A stretch of 64,000 nucleotides of DNA, from assembly GCA_001828935.1 (NCBI GenBank), contig MHZX01000083.1:1-64000 (forward strand), written 5' to 3'. Shown piece by piece: positions 45,158 through 53,149 of this stretch (its first letter is position 1; every line of letters starts with the position of its first letter). This DNA is from Rhodocyclales bacterium RIFCSPLOWO2_02_FULL_63_24 (lineage in GTDB: Bacteria > Pseudomonadota > Gammaproteobacteria > Burkholderiales > Rhodocyclaceae). The notes beneath the pieces were generated by a model that saw only the letters and a program-made list of their open reading frames with translations, made no database searches and was not told the DNA's origin. A program made the translations under genes and the position numbers.

Positions 45158-46342
45158 ATGAAAGTTTCCGCGGTTTCAGCCGCTCCATCCACTACTGCTG
45201 CCGTTGCACCCGGTGAGGCCGAACATCTCGCCGAGGCCTTCCGCATCTTCAGTCAAGCGTCGGAAGAACTCGCTACCGCTTACAGCGAATTGCAGGGGCA
45301 GGTGGCTCAGCTTACCGCAGAACTGGCCGCCGCCAACGGCGCGCTGCGCCAGCAGTATCAGGAAAAGGCCGCGCTGACGGAGCGCCTGACCTTGCTGCTC
45401 GACGCGCTGCCGGCCGGTGTGGTGGTGCTCGACGGCTCCGGCCGTGTGCTGCAGGCCAACCCTGCCGCGAGTCAGGTCCTGGGCGACGGCATAGTCGGCG
45501 CTGGCTGGACGGCGATTGAGGCCGACGCGCTCCAAGCCAGCGAAACTCCGGGTGAATACCTGGCCGGAGACCGGCGGCTGGCCGTGGCCGTTACCCCGCT
45601 CGATTCGGCGGGCGGGCGCATCGTGTTGCTGCACGACGTGACGGAAACCCAGCACCTGAAGACACAGGCCGAACGCAACCAGAGACTTGCCGCAATGGGC
45701 GAAATGGCGGCGCAACTCGCGCATCAGTTGCGCACGCCCCTCGCGGCGGCGCTTCTGTATGCGGGCAATCTGGAGAATACGGAACTGCCGGCGGCCAGTC
45801 GCGTTTCCATTGCGCAAAAGACCGTGGCGCGATTGAAGCATCTGGAACGCCTGATTCAAGACATGCTGATGTTTGCCCGTGGCGAAGTGCTTGGGCGCGA
45901 GATGTTTGCCGTTGCCGACCTGTTGGCGGAGTTGGGACAAACCTTCGAACCGCTGGCGAAAAGCCGTGGCATCGTTTTTCTGGTTACCGATGAAAGCGCC
46001 GGGGGCGCGCTTACCGGCCATCGCAAGTCGCTGGTCGGGGCGCTGACCAATCTGCTGGAGAACGCGCTCCAGGCAGTCGAGATCGGCGGGCGTGTCGATC
46101 TCGACGCGCGGCGCGATGGTGCGTTGATGATGCTTGCAGTGCGGGACAACGGGCGTGGCATGAACGCGGAAACCGCCGCACGGCTATTTGATCCTTTCTT
46201 TACCACCCGGGCTGAAGGCACGGGTCTAGGACTATCCATCGCACGCGGCGTTGCCCGTGCACACGGTGGCGGCATCGAAGTCGTCTCCAGCCCCGGCGCC
46301 GGCGCCGAATTCATACTTACCTTGCCATGTCCGATTCCTTGA
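45158..46342 (+). CDS. flrB: Flagellar sensor kinase FlrB (FleS-like), cytoplasmic
   Basis: 394-residue histidine kinase without membrane helices. Residues about 20-80 form a Gln/Glu/Ala-rich coiled coil (SEELATAYSELQGQVAQLTA). A PAS domain follows (about 82-165: LLDALPAGVVVLDGSGRVLQ). The HisKA helix has phosphorylated His189 (AAQLAHQLRTPLAA), and the ATPase domain (about 280-392) has N box LTNLLENALQAVE, DNGRGM and GTGLGLSIARG. It resembles FlrB of Vibrio and FleS of Pseudomonas, which phosphorylate the sigma-54 activator encoded next. It overlaps flrC by 16 bases. Confidence 0.93.
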   Translation: MKVSAVSAAPSTTAAVAPGEAEHLAEAFRIFSQASEELATAYSELQGQVAQLTAELAAANGALRQQYQEKAALTERLTLLLDALPAGVVVLDGSGRVLQANPAASQVLGDGIVGAGWTAIEADALQASETPGEYLAGDRRLAVAVTPLDSAGGRIVLLHDVTETQHLKTQAERNQRLAAMGEMAAQLAHQLRTPLAAALLYAGNLENTELPAASRVSIAQKTVARLKHLERLIQDMLMFARGEVLGREMFAVADLLAELGQTFEPLAKSRGIVFLVTDESAGGALTGHRKSLVGALTNLLENALQAVEIGGRVDLDARRDGALMMLAVRDNGRGMNAETAARLFDPFFTTRAEGTGLGLSIARGVARAHGGGIEVVSSPGAGAEFILTLPCPIP

Positions 46343-47721
46343 AAATTCTGGTTGTTGAAGACGATGATGCCTTGCGCGACGCGCTGCTGATCACGCTGGA
46401 AGCGGCCGGGCATCGCGTAACCGGTGCCAGCGGCGGCGCGGCGGCGCTGACCGCCCTTGCCTGCGATCCGTTCAGCATGGTGATCTCCGACCTGCGCATG
46501 GATCCGATGGATGGCCTCACGCTGCTAGGCGAAATCCGGAGTCGCTATCCCGGCCTGCCGGTGCTGCTGATGACCGCCTTCGGCGATGTCGATAAGGCTG
46601 TTGCGGCGATGCGCGGCGGTGCCTGCGATTTCATGCTGAAACCGTTCGAGCCGAAGACGCTGATCGACCAGATCGCGCGCTATGCCGTACCGCCGCCGCC
46701 CGCCGACGGTGTGATCGCTGCCGATCCGAAAACCCGCGAAACCCTGCTCTTGGCCGCTCGTGTGGCGAAGACCGACGCCACTGTGCTGCTTACCGGAGAA
46801 TCTGGGGTTGGCAAGGAAGTGTTTGCTCGCTACATCCATGACCAATCGAGCCGCGCCGGCGGTCCATTCGTCGCTATCAACTGCGCAGCGATTCCCGACA
46901 ACCTGCTCGAAGCGACGCTCTTCGGTTACGAGAAAGGCGCGTTTACCGGCGCGCAGACCGCGCAAGCCGGTAAGTTCGAACAGGCCAACGGCGGCACTCT
47001 GCTGCTTGATGAGATTTCGGAAATGCCGCTCGGCCTTCAAGCCAAGCTGCTGCGCGTGTTGCAGGAACGGGAAGTCGAACGAGTCGGCGGCAAGAAGCCG
47101 GTGGCGTTGGATATCCGGGTACTGGCCACCAGTAACCGCGACATGGGCGGCGAGGTCCGTGCCGGGCGTTTCCGCGAAGATCTCTACTATCGCCTCAATG
47201 TGTTCCCTCTGGAAATTCCCGCTCTGCGCCAGCGCCCTGGCGACATCCTGCCGCTGGCGCGGCACTGTCTGGCGAGACAGGCCGCAGCCTCGCGTCGGAC
47301 GGCAAAATTTGCCGCCTCGGCAGAAGCACGGCTGGTAGCCCACTCCTGGCCGGGCAATGTGCGCGAGTTGGAAAATGTGGTCCAGCGCGCGCTGATCATG
47401 ACCGCGGGGGAAGCGATCGAGGCAGACAGCCTGCCGCTGACGGGTGCCCCGACTGCCAGCGGCGCGGCCGCTCCGGCGGAGCCGGCCGGCGCCCAGGTTG
47501 CCGTATCGTCAGCGCCGACTTTCGCGGAAACCACTGTCAGCACTGGTTCTCCGGCGAACATGAAAGATCTGGAACGGCAACACATTTTGGATACCTTGGC
47601 CAAATTCGGTGGCTCGCGCAAGAAGGCGGTGGCAATTCTCGGTATTTCCGAACGCACTTTGCGCTACAAGCTTTCCCAGTATCGGGCCGAGGGATTTTTC
47701 AACGATGACGAGGATTCTTGA
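46327..47721 (+). CDS. flrC: Flagellar sigma-54 activator FlrC (FleR-like)
   Basis: 464-residue NtrC-type response regulator. Receiver domain (1-120) with Asp55 (MVISDLRMDPMDG). AAA+ domain (about 128-365) with Walker A GESGVGKE (157-164) and the sigma-54 contact loop GAFTGA (204-209). The Fis-type helix-turn-helix lies at the C-terminus (about 425-460: GSRKKAVAILGISERTLRYK). FlrC/FleR activates rod, hook and ring operons with sigma-54. Its coding sequence contains a copy of the flagellar palindrome at 47300-47314, over the codons for TAKFA. Confidence 0.96.
   Translation: MSDSLKILVVEDDDALRDALLITLEAAGHRVTGASGGAAALTALACDPFSMVISDLRMDPMDGLTLLGEIRSRYPGLPVLLMTAFGDVDKAVAAMRGGACDFMLKPFEPKTLIDQIARYAVPPPPADGVIAADPKTRETLLLAARVAKTDATVLLTGESGVGKEVFARYIHDQSSRAGGPFVAINCAAIPDNLLEATLFGYEKGAFTGAQTAQAGKFEQANGGTLLLDEISEMPLGLQAKLLRVLQEREVERVGGKKPVALDIRVLATSNRDMGGEVRAGRFREDLYYRLNVFPLEIPALRQRPGDILPLARHCLARQAAASRRTAKFAASAEARLVAHSWPGNVRELENVVQRALIMTAGEAIEADSLPLTGAPTASGAAAPAEPAGAQVAVSSAPTFAETTVSTGSPANMKDLERQHILDTLAKFGGSRKKAVAILGISERTLRYKLSQYRAEGFFNDDEDS
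47300..47314. promoter_or_regulatory. Flagellar palindrome CGGCAA-AAT-TTGCCG (copy 5, inside flrC)
   Basis: Perfect dyad within the flrC coding region, about 440 bp upstream of the sigma-54 promoter of fliE. Enhancers of sigma-54 promoters can act at this distance. It might also feed back on flrC itself. It lies in the linker after the AAA+ core, where codon choice is less constrained. Confidence 0.5.
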
Positions 47722-47736
47722 TCAGGAAGCGACAGC

Positions 47737-47751
47737 CGGCACGCCGATTGC
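47737..47751 (+). promoter_or_regulatory. Sigma-54 promoter for fliE
   Basis: CGGCACG-CCGA-TTGC followed by T: one mismatch (first base) to the sigma-54 consensus, with exact spacing. It begins 16 bases after the flrC stop. The predicted start is near 47763, 27 bases before the fliE ATG. Confidence 0.82.
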
Positions 47752-47789
47752 TATTCCATTTCTGAACGAATTCAAGTAACGTTTCCCCC

Positions 47790-48116
47790 ATGGCCATCGA
47801 TACACGACAAATCGACCAGATGCTCTCCGAGTTGCGCTCCGCCTCTGCACTGGCGGGGAGCAAGCCGGCGGGTAATGCCGCTCCCGCCGAAGGGCCGGAT
47901 TTTTCGCAGGTGCTGAAGTCCACCATCGATCAGGTCAATGCTGCCCAGCAACAGGCGCACAAGATGGCCGAGGATTTTTCCAGCGGGCAAAGCAACGTCA
48001 ATCTGCAGGATGTCATGATCAACCTGCAAAAGGCCAACTTGTCCTTTCAGCAAATGGTACAGGTCAGGAACAAATTGGTGTCGGCCTATCACGACATCAT
48101 GAACATCCAGGTTTAA
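47790..48116 (+). CDS. fliE: Flagellar MS-ring/rod adaptor FliE
   Basis: 108-residue adaptor between the MS ring and the rod. The conserved C-terminal half reads DFSSGQSNVNLQDVMINLQK followed by ANLSFQQMVQVRNKLVSAYH; the N-terminal half is variable. It is a single gene under its own sigma-54 promoter, and is followed by a gap with a small hairpin facing the convergent secretion operon. Confidence 0.97.
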   Translation: MAIDTRQIDQMLSELRSASALAGSKPAGNAAPAEGPDFSQVLKSTIDQVNAAQQQAHKMAEDFSSGQSNVNLQDVMINLQKANLSFQQMVQVRNKLVSAYHDIMNIQV

Positions 48117-48138
48117 GCCAGCCTCTGGTTGTTCGGCG

Positions 48139-48153
48139 CCCTCGGTACGAGGG
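48139..48153. terminator. Small hairpin between convergent fliE and the secretion operon
   Basis: CCCTCG-GTA-CGAGGG, a perfect 6-bp GC-rich stem with a 3-base loop, in the 83-bp gap between the two convergent stop codons. No T run follows on either strand, so intrinsic termination would be weak. Its position suits a bidirectional transcript end. Confidence 0.4.
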
Positions 48154-48199
48154 TTGCTGGGCAAATCCAGGCCTACTAGGCGGTGCACTTTCGCTGCCG

Positions 48200-49648
48200 C
48201 TAAGCTTCCGGTTCTGCTCCGCCACCCAGTGCTTTGTAGAGTTGGGCGGCCGTGCTGAGTTGGGCGCGACGAATCTGGACAGCTGCCTGTTGCTGGGCGA
48301 ATAGATCCCGCTGCGCGTCGAGTACCTCAAGATAGCTGGCGCTCCCTGACTTGAAGCGTACTTCGGCGACTACCAGTCGTTCTTGATATGCCCTGACCAG
48401 GGCTTCGGTGGCTTGGCGCTGCTCGATCAGGCTGGATCGCGCCGACAGCAGGTCGGCGACTTCGCGAAAAGCTTGTTGGATAGTCTTCTCATAGTCGGCG
48501 ACAGCGGCATTCTTGCGCGCCTCCGCAACATCCTCGAAACCGGCGGTTCGTCCGCCGTCGAACAGCGGCAGCGACAGCGAAGGCTGGAAATTCCAGTTGC
48601 CCGTTCCGGGCGCGAACAATCCGGCAAGCGTAGGGCTGGCCAGGCCGAGGCCTGCCGTCAGCAGTATTTTCGGCAGAAACGCCGCTCGCGCAGCGCCGAC
48701 ATTTGCATGCGCTTCCTGCAAACGATGCTCCGCCGCGATCACGTCCGGTCGCGCATACAAAACTTCGGATGGAATGCCTGGCGCCAGATCGTTGCGGAGT
48801 TCTTGTTCATGCAGCCTCTTCCCGGGGAGCAACTCACCAGGAGGTTTGCCGACCAGGACCGTCAACGCATGTTCGGCATTCGCCCGCAGGTTTTCCTGGC
48901 TCGCCAGTTCACCTTGTGCGGAATGGAGTGCGCCTTCCGCCATCAGATAATCCGAGCGGGCGGCAGCACCTAACTCCATACCGCGCCGCACCAGGTCGCG
49001 GTTTTTTCTGCGGGACTCGATCGCGGCACGCGTGATGGCCGTCCGCTCGTCAAATTCCAGCAAGGTGAAGTATTGGTTCGCCACCTCGGAAATCAGCGTA
49101 ATACGCATGGCGCGGCTCGCGGATTCGCTGGCAAGATAATTCGCTCTCGCCGCCTCGGACAAATTGGCAACGCGCCCCCAAAAGTCCAGCTCAAAGGACA
49201 GGGCGGTGAGCGAAAGCTCGGCGCGTTCGGTGGTTACCGGGCGGTCGGTTCCGGTAAATGCGGCTGGAATTTTGCTCCTTGTTCGGGTGCCCGAGAGATT
49301 CGCCGATGGCAGGCGGTCCGCACTTGCAATGCCGTGCTGTGCCCGTGTTTCCTCAACTCGCGCCAAGGCGATCTGCAAATCACCGTTGTGCTGGAGGGCG
49401 CCGGCGATGAGTGCTTGCAGGCGGGGATCCTGAAAGAATGTGCGCCAGTCAATCTGGGTTGCCCGCTGTGTTGCCTCTCCGGGTCCGCCTTGTTGCCACT
49501 GCGGCGGAATATAAGAGTCCGGGCGCTGATAATCGCCTATCTGCGAGCAGCCCGCCGCAAGCGCCAGCGACAGCGAGGCTGCCAAACAGCAGGCAGACCC
49601 GAACCGGGGGCCACGCATCCCGCTCAGCCGCGATTGGCGATCCACCAT
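48200..49648 (-). CDS. Outer-membrane efflux lipoprotein (NodT/OprM type) of a type I secretion operon
   Basis: 482-residue member of the outer-membrane factor family. The signal peptide carries a lipobox (LAAGC), so it should be a lipoprotein like NodT/OprM rather than classical TolC. Repeated helical motifs typical of the family occur twice: ALARVEETRAQHGIASADRL with a matching repeat VIAAEHRLQEAHANVGAARA. It would form the outer-membrane channel for the adjacent ABC-HlyD pair. The ATG follows the HlyD stop by one base, so the three genes form one operon. Confidence 0.93.
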   Translation of the reverse strand: MVDRQSRLSGMRGPRFGSACCLAASLSLALAAGCSQIGDYQRPDSYIPPQWQQGGPGEATQRATQIDWRTFFQDPRLQALIAGALQHNGDLQIALARVEETRAQHGIASADRLPSANLSGTRTRSKIPAAFTGTDRPVTTERAELSLTALSFELDFWGRVANLSEAARANYLASESASRAMRITLISEVANQYFTLLEFDERTAITRAAIESRRKNRDLVRRGMELGAAARSDYLMAEGALHSAQGELASQENLRANAEHALTVLVGKPPGELLPGKRLHEQELRNDLAPGIPSEVLYARPDVIAAEHRLQEAHANVGAARAAFLPKILLTAGLGLASPTLAGLFAPGTGNWNFQPSLSLPLFDGGRTAGFEDVAEARKNAAVADYEKTIQQAFREVADLLSARSSLIEQRQATEALVRAYQERLVVAEVRFKSGSASYLEVLDAQRDLFAQQQAAVQIRRAQLSTAAQLYKALGGGAEPEA

Positions 49649-49649
49649 G

Positions 49650-51041
49650 TCAAGGCTCTTTGAAGGACTCGAATACCCGGCGTGAAATCGGAGCCATGAG
49701 GTACTTCATGAAGCTCCGTTCCCCCGTCTTGATTACGACATCGGTTGACATGCCGGGACGCAGCTTGCGTCCTTGCAGTCTAGTGACGCCTTCCGGCGTC
49801 ACTTCTACCCGCGCGAGATAGTAGGGCAGTGCAGGCGGCGGCGGCTCGTGGCGATCACTTGATACGGACTGTACGCGTCCCTGGATGACAATCGCCGGCG
49901 TGTCCGGGAAGGTGCTGATGCGGATATCGGTTTCCAACTCAGGCTTGACGCGGCTTGCTGCGGTGATGGGGACTTGCACGTCGATCAGCAGCTTGTCGCC
50001 TGCCGGAACAATTTCCATCAGCTTGCTGTTTGGTGCGATGACCACGCCTGGAGCCTGAGCGGTCATCGCCACGACTTGCCCCGACAAGGGCGCGCGGACC
50101 GTCATGCGTTCAAGATCGGCCTCCGCTTCCTTCAGCTTTTCGGTCAGGTTCGCAACCTCCCGGCGGGTCTCCGTGGCCTGCGTTTCAACGTCCTTGAGAT
50201 ATTCCTGGCGACGCTGAAGCGCACGGAGCCGAATTTCTGCGCTGCTGCTTCCCTCGCGTGCGATTCGAGCTTCCAGTTCGCTAGTGACGCTGGTCAGTTC
50301 GGCGAGCTGGCGCTCCTGTTCGAGCAAACGATTGCGCGGGGTGTAGCCCTCTGCGACCAGCGGTCGCGTACTCTCGATCTCCTTGCGCAGCGACTCGACC
50401 TGCTGACGGCGGGCGTAGAGTTGATTGCGGACGCCGGTGGCTTGAATGCGGGAAGCCTCAAGGTTTTCCTGAAGAATCGCCAATTCACCCTTGAAGGCAT
50501 CCTGCCGCGCCCGGAACAACTGTTCCTGGGCGCGCAGCAGGTCTTCCCGCTTCAACTGCGCGGCATAGGCATAGATCTCATCAGGGAATGCTAGGCGTGC
50601 GGCCGATGTCTGCTCGCCGGTCAGCCGGGACATTCTGGCCACTGCCGCGATGTATTCGTGAAGCACCGTATCGCGAGCGGACTGAGCCCGTACCGAATCC
50701 AACTCGAGAAGTATTTCTCCTTCCTTTACTGCTTGGTTCTCGCGAACCTTGACCGCCGCTACTGTTCCGCCCGTCAGATGCGAGATGGTCTTGCGATGAG
50801 ATTCGACCACGACCACGCCGGGAGCAGTGATGCCCTCGCCAAGAGGGACGAATATGGCCCATAACGCGGTGAGACCCAGGCCGAAGAAAATCACGCTGTA
50901 GCCAAAGGCGATGGCGCCGCGCGGATCGTCAAGTTCATCGAGCGAGTATCCCCCTGCTGCGCCGGTCGCCAGCGCCTGACCATCGTCAGTCGCTGGCGAC
51001 CGGCGCAAAATCCTGCGCCACCAGGAAGCACTAGCTGCCAT
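49650..51041 (-). CDS. Type I secretion membrane-fusion protein (HlyD/PrtE family)
   Basis: 463-residue periplasmic adaptor. A cytoplasmic N-terminus (about 1-45) precedes one membrane helix (about 48-70: YSVIFFGLGLTALWAIFVPL). The lipoyl half (GVVVVESHRKTISHLTGGTV) and a long coiled coil (about 140-320) follow. The second lipoyl half is MTVRAPLSGQVVAMTAQAPG, and the C-terminal beta-barrel contains TPEGVTRLQGRKLRPGMSTDVVIKTG (the landmark is LRPGMSTDV). It links the inner-membrane exporter to the outer-membrane channel. Confidence 0.95.
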   Translation of the reverse strand: MAASASWWRRILRRSPATDDGQALATGAAGGYSLDELDDPRGAIAFGYSVIFFGLGLTALWAIFVPLGEGITAPGVVVVESHRKTISHLTGGTVAAVKVRENQAVKEGEILLELDSVRAQSARDTVLHEYIAAVARMSRLTGEQTSAARLAFPDEIYAYAAQLKREDLLRAQEQLFRARQDAFKGELAILQENLEASRIQATGVRNQLYARRQQVESLRKEIESTRPLVAEGYTPRNRLLEQERQLAELTSVTSELEARIAREGSSSAEIRLRALQRRQEYLKDVETQATETRREVANLTEKLKEAEADLERMTVRAPLSGQVVAMTAQAPGVVIAPNSKLMEIVPAGDKLLIDVQVPITAASRVKPELETDIRISTFPDTPAIVIQGRVQSVSSDRHEPPPPALPYYLARVEVTPEGVTRLQGRKLRPGMSTDVVIKTGERSFMKYLMAPISRRVFESFKEP

Positions 51042-51085
51042 GGCAAGAATTTGCGGGGAACATTAATCGCATTGGAACATTCTAG

Positions 51086-51113
51086 TGTCCGCCGATTCTG
51101 GCGAAGGCGGACA
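51086..51113 (-). repeat. Hairpin between the ABC exporter and HlyD genes
   Basis: Perfect 8-bp stem TGTCCGCC/GGCGGACA around a 12-base loop, within the 142-bp gap between the two genes. No U run follows. It could set the relative amounts of exporter and adaptor by partial termination or by protecting an mRNA end. Confidence 0.45.
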
Positions 51114-51183
51114 AAAGCAGGGGAAATGCAGGCATACCCCGCGACTTGGCCGAGTCAGGGCGTTGTGCTCAGCCCTTGGCTTC

Positions 51184-52920
51184 TCAGTTTTTTGCCGCCG
51201 CGGCTGCGGCGGCCAACTTGGCCATGACCTGCTCGCGAGGACCATAGAGCAGAACTTGGCCATCCTGCATGACCAGTATCAGATCGCAGTTGCGGATCGC
51301 GATCGGCCGGTGGCTGACGATGATGACCGTCTGGCCACGCTGCTTGGCCTGCTGGAGTGCGGCGTCCAGAGCGAGTTCGCCGGCTTCGTCCAGATTGGCG
51401 TTGGGCTCGTCAAGAACGAGCAACGGCGGGTCGCCATACATGGCACGGGCCAGTGCGACGCGCTGGCGCTGGCCGCCGGACAAGAAGGCGCCATTGGCTC
51501 CGACCTGCGTGCCATAGCCGTCCGCCATCTGCAGGACCATTTCATGGACGCCGGCGGCACGCGCTGCCGCAATCACCCGCTCGCTGTCGAGCGCCCCGAG
51601 GCGGGCGATGTTCTCTGCGACGGTGCCTTCGAACAGCTCAACGTCCTGGGGCAGGTAGCCGATATAAGGGCCAAGCTGCTCCCGTGGCCAGGTGCGAAGA
51701 TCCGCCCCATCGAGACGCACCGTCCCGACCCGAGGCGCCCAGACCCCGGTGATCAGACGTACCAAAGTCGACTTTCCCGAAGCGCTAGAGCCCACGATTG
51801 CCACGATCACCCCTGCCGGGATCTTGAGATTGACGCTTTGGACGAAGGGTGCCGAAATTCCCGGGGGGCCGCCGAACACCCCTTCCAAGGTCACTTCTCC
51901 TGTCGGAGCAGGCAAAGTGACCCCCGAGTACTGCTGGTCCACATAGCGCAACGCATCGTCGATGCGTTTCCAGCTTTCGCTGGCCGTTCCAAGTTGCGAC
52001 CAGGTCATCATCAGGGATTCGATAGGCTGCGAGATTCTGCTCGACAATAGTGAAGCGGCAAATACGATCGCGGGCGAGACGTCGGATTGAAGAAACAGGA
52101 AGCCGCCCACGCCCATCGCCAGCGCCTGATTCGTCATGCGGACGAATTTTGTTACGCCCTGAACCATGCCCGCCCGGTCACTGGCGATTGCTTGCTGCAC
52201 AAGATAGCGATCCTGTTTCTTTTGCCAGCGTTGCAGCATCATCGGGAACATGCCCATGGCTTCGATGATTTCTCCATGCCGCATGTTGGTTGCGACAAAC
52301 TGGGATGTCTCCGCGGCACTGTTGTTGGAATCGGCAAGCGGAGTGCGCACGGCACGTTCGGTGATATAGGTAAGAATTACCATGACAATGGTGCCGCCGA
52401 GGGACACCGCAGCCAGCAGAGGGTGCAGCATTACCGTGACAACCAGAAAGATCGGTACCCAGGGTGCGTCGAGCAGTGCAAATATTGCATATCCTGTAAG
52501 AAAGGTTCGCAGATGGGTGAGATCGGACAGCAGGCGACGGCTATCCCCCAGTTTTTCCACTTCAAATCGGTGGCTTAACGAAAGCAAGCGCGCGCCTATG
52601 CGCCGATCGAGCCTGACCCCAAGCCGAACCAGGACACGCGAGCGCGCCCACTCCAATACCCCCATGACGGCGAATACTGCCAAGGCGAGAAGGCTCAGCA
52701 TGAGCAGGGTCATCATGTTGCGGCTGGTCATGACGCGATCGGAAACCTGCATCATGTATATGGTCGGCGCCAGCATCAGGAAATTGACCGCCATGCTGAA
52801 CACAAACACTGCAATCCAGGCCGATTTGAGCTCAAAAACCGCTTCCAGCAGAGGTGAACGCGCGCCAGGCCTCATTTGACCGGAACGGTTCTGCGAGGCG
52901 GAATATTGACCTTTTGCCAT
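51184..52920 (-). CDS. Type I secretion ABC transporter, permease/ATPase (PrtD family)
   Basis: 578-residue fused membrane/ATPase exporter of the PrtD/AprD type, without a C39 peptidase domain. The membrane domain (about 25-310) begins SAWIAVFVFSMAVNFLMLAP. The ATPase domain (about 335-565) has Walker A GSSASGKST, signature LSGGQRQRVALARAM, Walker B LLVLDEPNANLD and the His switch VSHRP. Such systems export RTX-type proteases, lipases, S-layer or adhesin proteins. No substrate gene is recognisable in the window. The C-terminus is a run of alanines. Confidence 0.95.
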   Translation of the reverse strand: MAKGQYSASQNRSGQMRPGARSPLLEAVFELKSAWIAVFVFSMAVNFLMLAPTIYMMQVSDRVMTSRNMMTLLMLSLLALAVFAVMGVLEWARSRVLVRLGVRLDRRIGARLLSLSHRFEVEKLGDSRRLLSDLTHLRTFLTGYAIFALLDAPWVPIFLVVTVMLHPLLAAVSLGGTIVMVILTYITERAVRTPLADSNNSAAETSQFVATNMRHGEIIEAMGMFPMMLQRWQKKQDRYLVQQAIASDRAGMVQGVTKFVRMTNQALAMGVGGFLFLQSDVSPAIVFAASLLSSRISQPIESLMMTWSQLGTASESWKRIDDALRYVDQQYSGVTLPAPTGEVTLEGVFGGPPGISAPFVQSVNLKIPAGVIVAIVGSSASGKSTLVRLITGVWAPRVGTVRLDGADLRTWPREQLGPYIGYLPQDVELFEGTVAENIARLGALDSERVIAAARAAGVHEMVLQMADGYGTQVGANGAFLSGGQRQRVALARAMYGDPPLLVLDEPNANLDEAGELALDAALQQAKQRGQTVIIVSHRPIAIRNCDLILVMQDGQVLLYGPREQVMAKLAAAAAAAKN

Positions 52921-52995
52921 CCGCTTATCCTATCTTCGTGTCGTGGCGTGCTTTGCAGCGATAAGGGTACAAAAGCGGCGCTTTCCTGCATGCTG

Positions 52996-53015
52996 CAATG
53001 CAACCTCCTGCATTG
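52996..53015 (+). repeat. Hairpin followed by a T-rich run upstream of the glycosyltransferase fusion gene
   Basis: CAATGCA-ACCTCC-TGCATTG, a perfect 7-bp stem whose loop contains CCTCC, followed after 6 bases by ATTTTTC. On the + strand this resembles a weak terminator or attenuator before the gene at 53150. It lies in the 229-bp divergent gap with the type I secretion operon. No confident promoter was found there in either direction. Confidence 0.4.
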
Positions 53016-53149
53016 GCGCCATTTTTCTTGAAGTCCTCGATGCGATGCATATCTGACGAATTGGGCAGGTTTCTCGTTTTTCAATCGACGCTTTGGGAGG
53101 CGCTCGGGCGGCTATAAAGACAGTCGTTAGTCAAACGATTTCCTGTGCG

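Noticed and set aside
52950-52966. TGGCGTG...TTGCAGC near 52950 as a sigma-54 promoter for the glycan island.
   Set aside because: Spacing between GG and GC is one or two bases wrong in every register.
53114-53140. Sigma-28-like TAAAGACA-N11-AACGATTT before the glycosyltransferase fusion gene.
   Set aside because: Only half of the -10 matches, and the start point would fall within a few bases of the ATG, leaving no leader.
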